A stretch of DNA of 64,000 nt, from contig SEMN01000415.1 in NCBI GenBank assembly GCA_005408345.1, positions 248,001 to 312,000 of the forward strand. Direction: 5' to 3'. A program made the translations under genes and the position numbers. This DNA comes from Macquaria australasica (lineage: Eukaryota; Chordata; Actinopteri; Centrarchiformes; Percichthyidae). Positions 11,468-64,000 of this stretch are shown here, in pieces (within the stretch, counting starts at the first letter, position 1; each line of letters begins with the position of its first letter). The notes under the pieces are model-generated. The model searched no databases, was not told the DNA's origin, and saw only the letters and a program-made list of their open reading frames with translations.

Positions 11468-14400
11468 CTGTGAGAGCACCGAGCAGCAGAAAAAGGAGAG
11501 ATGATGCTCAGTTAAGTGCACACAGCAAGATGCAGAAACAGAGAGGAAGGTGCTGTACATGCAGCAGTTTGCAGCTAAAGGATAAGTTCATATTTTTTAT
11601 AAAGTCTGTCTTGAAACAATAGTGCCCATATGAAGACAAAATCCACAGTCCTCACTCTGTGCAAAAATACATTCCGAAGTTTAACTGAAGCTAACATGAC
11701 AATTCAAAAGTGTAAGAGCCAAACTTGACTATAAATAATAGAGTTGATTTTGTTGTTATGTGTTATTATTATGAAGATTTATGACTGCGTAACATAACAT
11801 ATAACAGTATCAAAGAACTGATAAAGACAGGTTGAATATTTCCAAATGTTCCACTTTTGAGATGAGCTTAGTGGGATTTACCTTGTGGATGGAAATTGAA
11901 AACTTAACACAGACTGCTGACAGCGTGTTTTTAGCTTCAGATAAACTCTGGACTACATTTTTGCGTGGAAGAAAGTCTTACATTAGCTAGGGATATTTTA
12001 AGGGCCAGTGTGAACAGGAGGAATGATTACAGCAACCAAGAACTGTTTCAATGAACATATGTAAGTGTTGCTTTAACTCTCCAATAGCTCTGAGATTGAA
12101 AAGTGGCTGATGGTATGGCGCTCTTGTTCTAGTATGGCTTGTCACTCGTTTCACTAACAGATACCACTTGTGCCAGTCTTGTTTTAGTGTTGTATGCCCA
12201 AGGGTGTAATTTCCACTGGGTGTGGGGGGGACATGTTTACTTCACCCCCTCACTTCTGAAACCAAACCTATGGCTATTCTAAGTGGTTTTTCTTTGACAA
12301 GTTGTACATCACTGCTGTTCGACTGGTATATGGCACACCTTTTCCACTGACACATACAGCTCCCCACCAGCTCATGTTGATTCTTTACTGACATATGCTG
12401 CTGCTGACTATTGGTATGTCGTTGCTGTGTGCCACGTGGAACAATATGTCACAGTTCCTCTAGATTGGGTATATTTCTGTACTTAGGCTATTTTAGTATG
12501 GGTCATTACATTATGGACATTATATACAGGGCAAATTAGCCACAGCTTGTCCAACTGATTAGTTTGTCTGTGAATGTCAGGCATCATTTTATCTCAGATG
12601 AGCAGTGATGTTATAGTGACATGACTGACAAACTGATTAAAAAATATATATAAAGTAAAGTTTCTGAGATGGTTTAAAGATGAACGTTATCAATATTAAT
12701 ATTACAGTACTGCTCTGGCTCTGTAGCATCATTTTACTAACTGCAGAAAACTTTTGAATCTCAGGTAAGAAGGTGAAGGGGTTTTACAGCAGACTGTTGT
12801 TTCAAACAGAGGAACAGATTACCTACAGGTTATTATCAATTTATTTTATTGGAACATTTACTGTAAAAATCTGTCATAGGCTATGTAAATGTTTAATGAT
12901 TAATTTTAGTCTCAAATTAATATTATCATTTATATTAATAAAATAAAGCGTAACCTACAATACCCTACCACTTATAATCGGCATAAATTGCACTAAAACA
13001 AGAGTGGCACACCATCATCCACTTTTCGATCTCGGCTAAAAAATATGCATTAAATTTCATGGCTGCTTGCCCAGGTTGAGCCTACTCATGGCGTGCTCTC
13101 CAACTGCTTTTCCTTACAGAGGAAGGCACCAAAGCTGCAGGGGGTCCTGGCGCTGTGAGATGCAGGTAAAGATGAAAAATAAAGACGGTGACTTAAGTCC
13201 TCTCTTTGCTTATAGTCAACGTCGTTTTACAGTAATTGGTCGATGGGGAAATTGATGCCTCAGGCTCTGAATATCTCATGGCTGTTTGTTTAACTGACCC
13301 TTCATGACATTTGTTAAGTTTTTTTTCACCAACAGTGTTCGGTCATTAATGTTTCGACGGTTTGTCTTAAGGCGTTGGCCTCCAGTTATTTCCTCTTTTT
13401 TTTTCAGAGTCACTGCTCAGCTGCAAGCCAGACTAGGTTGATTATTGTTACAGAAATACAGTTTTTGGTAGCGCTATTCCAATATTAAGTCTAGAGGCAA
13501 TTCAAAGGGCCTTATGGATCGCCATAAGAGTCATTGATAATGGAAAATGGATATAGACTTTTCAGTGAAGTAAAAGACATCTTGTGTCCAGCAGTTAAAC
13601 TTTTGAAATGAAAAATATTCGCATTTTCATAGACTCTGGATTTTTCAATGCGGGAGAAGGAGCAGATGTAATTTTAAGAATTTTTATTGAGGTAATTGAA
13701 CGTTTTTGTAGAAAAACCATATCAGACATAAATTATTATCCAAGTAGAGTTGTTTTTTTATGTCGTAAAACATGTCTGGAATGGATCTTTAAGCTTTCTG
13801 TTAAAGATGTTATAATATGCATGTATTTTGAATGTAGAGATCCTAGGATTTATTGTATTGTAAATGTAATCATTTTAATGGGAATTTGTTTTTATTTACA
13901 AAAATTACAATTTTTTTCTATTTTCCTTCTTGATTTTGCCTATTTTATAAACCTTCTAAAATTCCATAAAAACAAAAAATATATATGTGTAATTAAATAT
14001 TATAACACTTTTGAAAATACTCACAACTCAGTCTGCCTTTTGTTCTGTATGTATTTATTTATTTATTGTACTTTATTTGATTGTTTTTCTTCTTTATTGT
14101 CCGTGTTATTTCTATCTTGAATTTTCTTCAATAAAGACTGATTGTACAATGTTTAACATTTTGATTTTGATGAAATGGAAATCTGTTTTAATTGACTGAG
14201 CTAATGAAGAACAACAGCGCCCCCGCCCGGTGGAAATATATTAGGGCTGCACACTTTTAATGGAGCCGGTTCCCTGGTTTGGGGTAAAAAAAAAATTCCT
14301 ATTATTGTTATTGTAAAATGATTTCCAGAAACGATTAGAAACACGTCTACTACTGATACAACTAACGAAATCTGTGCTGGATCAGATCATAAGGGAGTGA

Positions 14401-14761
14401 ACAACCACTGGGTCTCTCTGAGACACGCCCATGACCCTGGAATGGTCCACTGTTGGGCTGATGGTGTGGGTAGTACATTCAAAAATACTTTATTTTGCAG
14501 ACAAAGAACTATGATACAACTATTTGGGGTTTCTAAAATACTATAATAAAGTATTCAATGTGTGTGAATTGTCAGTTTATGTTGTAAAATGCTGGGTGTG
14601 GTGTATCTGTGGTTTATAAAGAAGCACGTACCCCTGCGTTTTACCTAAATGTCAAGGTCCACTTTCCAGACACGGAAGCGATTTCCAGCTGTCAAACAGC
14701 TCTTGGTAAATCAGTTTCAGCTCTCGGTTGAAAGGAAAATAACAATTGACGTGACTTCAGA
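11468..14761. other. Interval between the scd-like pseudogene and uchl3
   Basis: Mostly AT-rich, with a dispersed repeat at about 11578-12065. No supported gene. An ORF at 13608-14120 is AT-rich and low in complexity. A small exon-like segment lies at 13120-13165. The uchl3 promoter and 5' UTR must lie near 14600-14761. Confidence 0.5.
11578..12065. repeat. Dispersed repeat, copy 1 (partner at 18985-19235)
   Basis: The segment at about 12002-12062 (gaacaggaggaatgattaca, then gcaaccaa) recurs at 19170-19232. The segment at 11629-11680 matches 19080-19130 in reverse complement (dACAAAATCCACAG type core, then ACATTCCGAAGTT). The mixture of direct and inverted matches suggests a non-autonomous element with an internal inverted repeat. 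Confidence 0.5.
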
Positions 14762-17700
14762 ATGGACTGTCCACGCTGGTTGCCTCTGGAGTCGAATCCA
14801 GAAGTATGTATCACTGATAATCTGAAAACGATAACGTTTCATCGAAGCCTTTCATTCACAAGCATGCGAGGTCTGGCTAAGGTGTAGCTAGCAGGGAACA
14901 AAAGCTGAAGCCGGTGCGGCTGCTTTGCTAAACCCCAAAAGCAGTTTGATTAATATTTTTATTTGTGTCTTTTCGTTTCAGGTCATGACAAAGGTGAGTA
15001 TTTTCTTCTGACTGAGTTCAACACCAGATGGGTCTGAATAACCAGCGGCAAAAGCACGAGGCCTACACCTGCAGCGGTGCTGCATCCAGTGTAACGTTGT
15101 TATTAAAGATTAAAAGTTAGGAAATAATGTACTACTGTCTGACAAACGCAGGCCACGAAGAATTTGACATAAGCATTAACAGCATTCATTGTAGCATGCT
15201 GTGATTGCATATCTAAGAAGATATATTGTGAATTATTACACGGTTACGTTTCATGCAGCTGTCATGACAGTTTCTGTAAGATCTACCTGACAATGTAGCT
15301 TCTGACCTGCAGTTAATATTTACAGCTTGAAGAAGTCTATACTTCTGAGCAAAGTCACTGCTGACCCGAGATTAATAACCAGAGTACTTCTGTCCACTTT
15401 AAACAATGTCAAGAGGTTGGATGGTTTCAGACTCTCTGTCTATAAATGCAAGGGCAGGTCATCTGTTGAATGTCATCCCAGAGGACACACACTGGACAAT
15501 TTGGTAAAGCTCTATTGTACAAGTCCACAGGGACTGTGTAATTTGGTAGCAATCAGGAGGAAACGTATAGAGGCAGTGTTTAATTGGTATATTTCCAATT
15601 AATTCATTTCAGTTCATTGCAAGAGTAACCGTTCAGTCAATATACAGCAGGTCAGCTGAACGTGAAAAATGTGAAATGTATCCACAGGTGAGCATACAAT
15701 TAAACACATGGATGATGAAGTTTCCAATAATAAATCAGTAATTAATAAATATTTGCTTGGGTTTTATTGGAACACTTCTTTCAAGAAAATTCGCGTTTTC
15801 CCTATAATTAGTACCGTAATACATAATTTACCAGAAATGAGTAAGAAATGATGGACCTGTAGAGTAAAGCGTTAACCCATAACTAGTGAACTGTTTTGTT
15901 GTTGTTTCCAAGATTTTCTAACAGAAGTTTAGTATGCTGGCATGCAGTGGAAGAATATTTATTGGAGAGTAATGACATTGCATTTACATTTCAGTTGTAA
16001 TATATTTTTTAACGTCTATGTTCTATGTTGTTTACTTTGAGTTAAACTTCTCTGCCAGACATTGTTAGGTTCGCTTTATGTCTTTGTGTGCATACAAATT
16101 TACTCTCAGCTTTTTGTGTAGTTCGTCAACTGTTTGGGTATGAGGCCAACCTGGCAATTTGGAGATGTATATGGATTGGATCCAGAGCTTCTCAGCATGG
16201 TACCAAGACCAGTGTGTGCAGTGCTGCTTCTGTTCCCAGTGACAGAGAAGGTACTTATTATTTTTGCAACATCTTTGGTGTAAAATGTATTAACCGCATG
16301 TCCATGAACCATAATGGAGGCCTCTACATTACGCGTTTTCTAACTTAAGAATTCTATACATGTTGTTGTGCAGACTCATGTCCATGCCATTTAAGAAACA
16401 ATGTTCAAACATTTCTCCTCTGTCCTACGTCTGCCCAGTATGAGACATTCAAGCAAGAAGAGGAAGAGAAACTCAAGGATCAGCGACAGGAGGTCTCTCC
16501 TGACGTCTACTTCATTAAGCAAACTATTGGGAACGCCTGTGGAACAATAGGATTAATTCATGCAGTGGCAAACAACAGGGCACACCTGGAATTTGGTGAA
16601 TAGTTATTTCGTTCACACCATATGCAATGGTAGAGATGTGAAAGATTCCAATGTTTATAACTTTTCAACAACAATTCAAGATGGTTGTATGATTGAAGAG
16701 GTGATCGTGTGAGGGCTAAAATGACTGTGAACTGACAATATAACGCTACATTAATTAAATTTGGGTTTTATTACATTTTGAGAAAAAAGAATAGTGGCGT
16801 TGATATGACGGCAAAACAGTTAAAGGCATTAATTGTTCATTATTTTTCACAATACAATATCAGTGTATTGACGTTTCACCCAGCTTTGAATCCAAACACA
16901 TTTTTGCCTGCAGACAGTTTTCTATAGATTTTACTATATGTTGTCCTTTCTCCTTAGAGCCTGATTCTCCTCTGAAGAAGTTTCTTGAACAAACCTCTAA
17001 AATGACCCCAGAGGAAAGGGCCACCTTCCTGGAAAAAGATGAAGTAAGAATAACACTGAAAAGGAAATCTTTGCTCAAAGATGGGGTGACGAAGTGGTCA
17101 GAGATGGTCACATGAGGGAAGGTCTCCACTACTGTTTTTTTTTTTTTTTTTTTAAATAAGCCATATTACTTGGTAACTCTTCAGCATTTACAATTTTATA
17201 TAACAGCTCTGTAGCTGTCATTTGTAAGATAATAGTAAATAATACAAAATCTAAAATGTGTAGGAGATTGTTACAAATTCCATGAAGTACAATTCCACAA
17301 AAACTACCAGGGACCACAGTTTACACTACAAATCACTGGCTTTTTTTTTCCTACTTTCTGTTTCAGAGTATACGTGTTACACATGAATCCAGTGCACAGG
17401 AGGGACAGACTGAGGTTTGTACTGAATGTCAGATGATCTGTGTTGCCTGAGGACGCTTCTGACACAGATAACAAAACTGGTCTTGTGTTGAACTTTGTTT
17501 ATTGCACAATCTAAACTTATGTGTTTAATTCGATACTTTCTTGTTTGGTTATTTCTTGTCTGTCATAGGCCCCAAGTTTAGATGAGAAAGTGAATCTGCA
17601 TTTTATAGCTTTTGTGAATGTCGGAGGACAGTTATATGAACTGGGTGAGTTAACCACTGCTGAAGGATGCTCATATGTAGAAAATATTTGTCACATTGTT

Positions 17701-18022
17701 GATGGTAATTACTTTAATTCCACATTTAGTGGTGACAGATCTGAAGCACGCCGTCTGTTTTTTTATACCTAGATGGCCGGAAGCCTTTCCCTATTGTCCA
17801 CGGAAAAACCTCAGAAGACACTTTCCTCGAGGTAAGATGTCACAGAATTAAACAGACAAATTGTCATAAAAATATCTTCTCAAGCTGAGCTGCAATTCAG
17901 CCTTTTTCCTGATGTGTTCGATTGCACTGCAGGATGCTGTAGAGGTCTGTAAGATCTTCATGGCTCGCGACCCTCAGGAGGTTCGTTTCACCATCATTGC
18001 CCTCTCTAAAGATTCATACTGA
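14762..18022 (+). CDS. uchl3: Ubiquitin carboxyl-terminal hydrolase L3, complete 9-exon gene
   Basis: Encodes UCHL3, a cytosolic cysteine protease (peptidase C12) that removes small C-terminal adducts from ubiquitin and NEDD8. Coding exons: 14762-14803, 14982-14993, 16122-16250, 16439-16595, 16958-17043, 17367-17414, 17569-17644, 17773-17831 and 17933-18022. They total 699 nt, 232 residues plus stop (human has 230), all in phase. The active site is complete and keeps human numbering: oxyanion Q89 and nucleophile C95 in QTIGNACGTIGLIHAVANN, H169 in NLHFIAFV, and D184 in YELDGRKPFP. The crossover loop around residues 147-165 is present (VTHESSAQEGQTEAPSLDEK). The N terminus MDCPRWLPLESNPEV matches the family start. 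Exon 2 is only 12 nt. The protein ends SKDSY instead of the human SAA. It is UCHL3, not UCHL1, by the long crossover loop and by linkage to lmo7. Confidence 0.96.
14982..14993 (+). CDS. uchl3: uchl3 exon 2, 12-nt microexon
   Basis: Encodes only Val-Met-Thr-Lys, between a good acceptor (ttttcgtttcag) and donor (gtgagt). The four residues fill the place of the human VTNQ, so the microexon is needed for the normal N terminus. Confidence 0.85.
17132..17152. repeat. Poly-T run
   Basis: Homopolymer T tract of about 20 nt in uchl3 intron 5. It may be the A-tail of a retroposed element on the minus strand, but no element body was recognised. Confidence 0.6.
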
Positions 18023-18656
18023 GGAAAACTCCCTCGTGACCCCAGAAAACAAAGAAAACATTACTGCCAAACATTCTCAAGTGCTCACTTGATTGGAAAA
18101 TTTTAGCTTACTTTAGCAAGTGATTTGGGGGAAATAATGAAATGTCAGGGATATTTAAAGTAATGTTCCATTTCGTCATTCGCTTGTTACGAGTTTGATG
18201 AAATTCTAAGAGAATTAGAATGCTGCTGTGCAACTAACGTCTCAATAATTACACTGCACTAAAGTTTGATTACATGGCATGTTTGGCTTTCAGTTGAGAA
18301 AGAAATTTAACAAATTTCCCACGTCACTGAGGGAACTCAACCTCTTTTTTTTTTTTTTTACTCTGGGTTCAATGATGCATACCGTAAGTAGTGATCTGTT
18401 TTTGATCATACTGTATGTCTAACCACGTAGTCAAAACCAGCTGAAGAAACATGTTTTGCAAGGCTTTAATTTCAGTCATGGCTTTGGGGGAAAAAAATAC
18501 ATAGGCCTAATGCTGTTGTATGCAGTAATGATGTTATGAGAAGCTTATCAAAAAAAAAACATGTCTCCTGTAAGTGAGGCTAGCTGAAAAATGCAGACTG
18601 TACATCCGTGTGAAAGGTGCCTACATTTTTTTTAATGAGGATAAAAAATTCTGTTA

Positions 18657-18662
18657 AATAAA
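18657..18662 (+). terminator. uchl3: Candidate uchl3 polyadenylation signal
   Basis: AATAAA about 635 nt after the uchl3 stop. It is a plausible 3' end signal, with no transcript evidence. Confidence 0.4.
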
Positions 18663-18984
18663 AGGCAAATTTATTAAACACTTCGCTTGTGGATCTCCTC
18701 TGTAACACACACATCTTAGTAAGTAAAAATGTTGATCTGTACCTTTTGTGTAAATTAAACTTTGACAGGTTTATTGCCAGATGCAGGAGAAGTGTGAAAC
18801 AGGCCTCTCCTCTGGAAATACAAAAAAGCTCTTGATTTGAATGCAACCAGGAACCTGCTCTAAATGTTGCAAAAATCATCCTGATTGTACTGAATCTCAT
18901 TCTCATTAGTATGCCAATTTATTCCATACAATTGAAAAAATATTCAAAATACCTCTTTAAGGAATATGTTTTGTTTTTTTCTCA

Positions 18985-19235
18985 AAACCTGAAGGATAGA
19001 TTCACAATTTAAGTCTGTCAAGTGGATATCTTCCAAAGTTACAGTCATTCCCCAGACAGTGTTTCTTTGCTAAGCTAAACTTTGGAATGTATATTTACGC
19101 AAAATGAGCACGGTGTGGATTTTGTCCCTAATCACTTACATTGACATAGATTTGGGAACGGATCTCTTCAGGGCCAGTATGAACAGCAGGAATGATTACA
19201 GCAACCAAAACCTGTTGCAATGTTCATATGCATGG
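18985..19235. repeat. Dispersed repeat, copy 2 (partner at 11578-12065)
   Basis: Shares with copy 1 a stretch that includes gaatgattacagcaacca (19170-19232) and an inverted match at 19080-19130. Together the two copies flank uchl3. Confidence 0.5.
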
Positions 19236-20299
19236 ACACTTGACTATCATTTTAAGACTTAACCTATTCTTTAAAAACACTAGAGACCTCATGATTTGCT
19301 AAGTCACTTGCCAAACGTGTGCCTTACATCTGAACGTTAAACTGCATCTAAAGTTTGTCTTGACTTGTCTGTCTTGTTTGTGTAATGTAAGCCATGCCTT
19401 AGATGAACCAAAAAAACATTCTCAGGAGAACACATCATTACAGACACTTGACTAGGCTGCTTAACTGCTGCAGTTTACATTGTGATTAAAACTGTGGTCC
19501 ATAAACTTCACTGCTTCTAGCTGGAAGAGCATCCTACTTAATCTGTGATTCCTGTAAGTCTGCACTTGGAGCAGATATGAAAGCAACTTTAAATTGAAAA
19601 GTCTACTTTTGGTTTCTGTCACTTCTATGATAACAAGAATCTAAAGACCTTTGTAATTATTCTGTACATAGATACTTGTTTGCCTTTTACATGTGTTGTG
19701 CTTCTCAGAATCTTCACAGCCGAAAACAGACATTTTGTTCTCATGGTGAAATGGCTCTAATTAAGCCTGTAGAGAATTAAGAGCTCAAAACAGGAGCGGC
19801 GATGTTCTCTCAAACTTTTTCTCTCAGATCCCCCTACTTCTTGGGATAATGAAACCCAAGAGAGAGAGGAGATGCTAGAGGGGTAACTGACTCGTCCTCC
19901 TCCTGTTTCTCCATCACCACCACCACCTCTGTGGAAAACCTCTTTCAAGGTGATCCATCTACGGTATATTAAAATGCTCATTAGTCCAAATTACACTGAC
20001 TGCAAAAGTAAAATGTGTTACACTTTAGGTTACACTAGTTTTTATGCAACAAGCCTAGCAAAATCTGTGTTTAACCATATGGTTTTTAACAGCAGAGTGA
20101 CCCAAAGGGCTTTTTTTTAGCCTGGTAGGACCATGGACCACGAGTTTCTTTCTCATTCTCAGGCTATTTATATCTCATTGAATTTGACACAAAAGGTTGA
20201 CTTATGCGAACAGCTCATGATTTCTTAGTTATGTTAAGTCAAAACCAACCACGTGTGTGCTGCACTAAAGATAGACTTCTAGAGAGGCCACTCCTTAGA

Positions 20300-20784
20300 C
20301 AGTGGTGGAGGAAGTACTCCAATCCTTTAATTAAGTAAAGGTAGAAATACTATAATAGAAAATATACTCCAAAGCAAAAGTAAAAACAAAAGCCCTACAT
20401 TCAAAATTTTACTTGATTATTATCAGCAAAATATAATTAAAGTATCAAAAGTTGAAGTACTCGTGCAGAATACCCCCTTTCATTCTGCTGTATTAGTCTA
20501 TATACAGTATATTATGAGTGGATTATTATCATTGATCCATTAACATGTAAGCAGCATGTTGAGCTAATTTTAACAACTCTATACACTGTTGGCTATTTTA
20601 ATCTATATCAATGTATTATATTTTATAAGATGATTTTGTTTGTAGAATTTGAATCTGCAAAATAACTAAATAAATGTAGCAGAGTAAAATGCATTTCCCA
20701 TGAATTGTAGTGGAGTAGAAGTAAAAAAGTAGCAGAATATGGAAACACTCAAGTAGAAGTACTTCAATTTACTTTCCACTACTG
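20300..20784. mobile_element. hAT-like MITE with CAGTGGTGG termini
   Basis: Starts CAGTGGTGGAGGAAGTACT and ends in a sequence whose reverse complement is CAGTAGTGGAAAGTAAATTG, so the termini are imperfect inverted repeats. The interior is AT-rich and non-coding. The 8 bases on either side (TCCTTAGA and CTCTTACA) agree at 5 of 8 positions, which only weakly suggests an 8-bp target duplication of hAT type. Related sequence lies at 38636-38996 and 41640-41965. Confidence 0.65.
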
Positions 20785-21694
20785 CTCTTACAATTAAATT
20801 ACCAGTTGATGGAGTTAGATTTTGCACCAAGTCAGTTGTTTTTCAGGCCCTGCAATGCACCCTAAAGGCCGCTGCGTGGCGTTGCAGGAAAGAGATTTGT
20901 TTTAAAATCTTGAAGGAGCCGAACTCCTTCAAGTAGAAAAGTTTACCCAGAGACTCAAACTTTTTTTTTACATTAATCTGTTTGGTGCTCAGCAGTGCGC
21001 GGACTTCAGATTGATACGATTTTGTCCAGAGGAAATGTAATGTGAGAATATTTAGTTGCTGGTTGTGATTCGGTGTAGAATTACACTATTGCGTGCACCT
21101 ACTTTACGGGCAGCAGTGAAAACCTGGGATCAAAATAATCCTTCAAAGAGGAAAATAACAGCGTACTCAAGCTTGTGTTCACCTGGAAGCCGCTCAGGGA
21201 CCCGTGGGTGGTTCTCGGACCCCACTTTGGAAAACCCGTCCTGCCACAGCCTCCAGCTCATGCAGCTTGAACTTGATGAAAAGAGAATTTCTCGTCAGTG
21301 CCTCCACCAGACGAGGTGAGCTTTGAAGAGTCGTTTGATCGCTTCATAGGTGGGGTAGACCGAGCGGTGCGTGAAAATACCCTAAAGAAACAAACCACAG
21401 GTGTGTCGGATGAAAGAAAGAACAGGTAAGCAACAGCAAGGTGATGCAAAGGAAAGGCATTACTGTTACACCTTGTATTCATTCACTGATGAGCTGGTGG
21501 AAATGAACAATAGGAGGCATATTTCATGAATGAGGAGTGTGATTACGAGTTCACCTGTGCTCTTCTGCTAGACTGCTTGACCAGTTTTAAGTGCGTTCAT
21601 TGTGTCTGCTTGTTTGAACTGACCGGACTTTTAAATGCGGGCGACTAGGAACCGATTTGTCCCGTCGGTGCAGCTCGGATAATAAGTTTGTGTG

Positions 21695-63563
<41,869 letters not shown>

Positions 63564-64000
63564 GTTAGTACAGGAGGGATCATGTATGGATTTGTCAAAC
63601 TGCATCTGCAGTCATACCTTAAAGATAATGCTTCTTTCTGCACTGGGCTAATCAGCTATTTGCACTAATAAAACCTGTTCTGACATCACATACTTTTTAT
63701 GCGATACATTTTTGCTTCATACCCTATTTTGATAAGTAATAATACATAACAACAATGCCTTTAAAATGATTACAATTTATGACACTATGTCAGAATAATG
63801 AGTAAAATAGGTTGGCAACACTTTACTTTAGGTCCTCCAATTAAGCATGTATACACAGTACAGTATATAAACAATTAACAACAACTATAACTCCTCCTGT
63901 AGGCACCCGTAAGTGGAGGCTAATGTATAAACAGATAATGAATGACAATATAGTAAGACACAGTTGTAATAATATAAAATATGTCTTCATAGGAGAAGTA

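Larger units (their letters stand above)
18023..21694. other. uchl3 3' UTR and uchl3-lmo7 intergenic region
   Basis: Begins with the uchl3 3' UTR, then carries two dispersed repeats (18985-19235 and 20300-20784) and ends in the presumed lmo7 promoter and 5' UTR. No supported coding region was seen. Confidence 0.55.

Noticed and set aside
13608..14120. 170-codon ORF
   Set aside because: Strongly AT-rich, dominated by Phe/Ile/Tyr/Leu/Lys, no recognisable family, no splice context.

Overview
The window reads as nuclear genomic DNA from a teleost fish, probably a percomorph. It holds multi-exon vertebrate genes with GT-AG introns, compact exons, long microsatellites and several short dispersed repeats of a kind typical of fish genomes. 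No bacterial, viral or organellar genes are visible. The order tbc1d4(-), commd6(-), uchl3(+), lmo7(+) is the order I know from human chromosome 13q22, so this is a conserved vertebrate block.

Layout. Positions 1-3370 look like tbc1d4 intron 1, with no recognisable coding exon. Its first coding exon lies at 3371-3769 on the minus strand. commd6 occupies 6155-8667 (minus) as a complete 7-exon, 199-residue gene. At 10192-11467 (minus) lie three exons of a stearoyl-CoA desaturase (scd-type) gene. They carry a net -1 frameshift, a 2-bp deletion and a premature stop, and the 3' exons with the last histidine box are absent, so this is a decayed duplicate. uchl3 is complete at 14762-18022 (plus): 9 exons, 232 residues, with catalytic C95, H169 and D184. 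From 21695 to beyond the right edge lies lmo7 (plus). Twenty-six coding exons were resolved, every junction keeps phase, and they give 1646 codons plus 2 nt. They encode a calponin-homology domain, a long disordered region with five DDxxxR(K/R) motifs, a PDZ domain and the start of a charged coiled coil. The LIM domain must lie past 64000.

The genes do not form a pathway. tbc1d4 is a Rab-GAP for vesicle traffic, commd6 belongs to the COMMD/CCC endosomal sorting assembly, uchl3 is a ubiquitin/NEDD8 C-terminal hydrolase, and lmo7 is an actin and junction scaffold. Their linkage is historical.

The most interesting signals are the desaturase pseudogene and several RNA-processing features of lmo7: a (TG)n-T tract against the exon 7 acceptor, a (TG)n tract against the PDZ exon donor, a donor overlapping an in-frame stop with a downstream AATAAA, a possible 16-nt poison exon and a possible 42-nt in-frame cassette exon. 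I saw no new type of biological system. All gene calls come from reading translations and splice signals by eye and from remembered family sequences; no database search was run.
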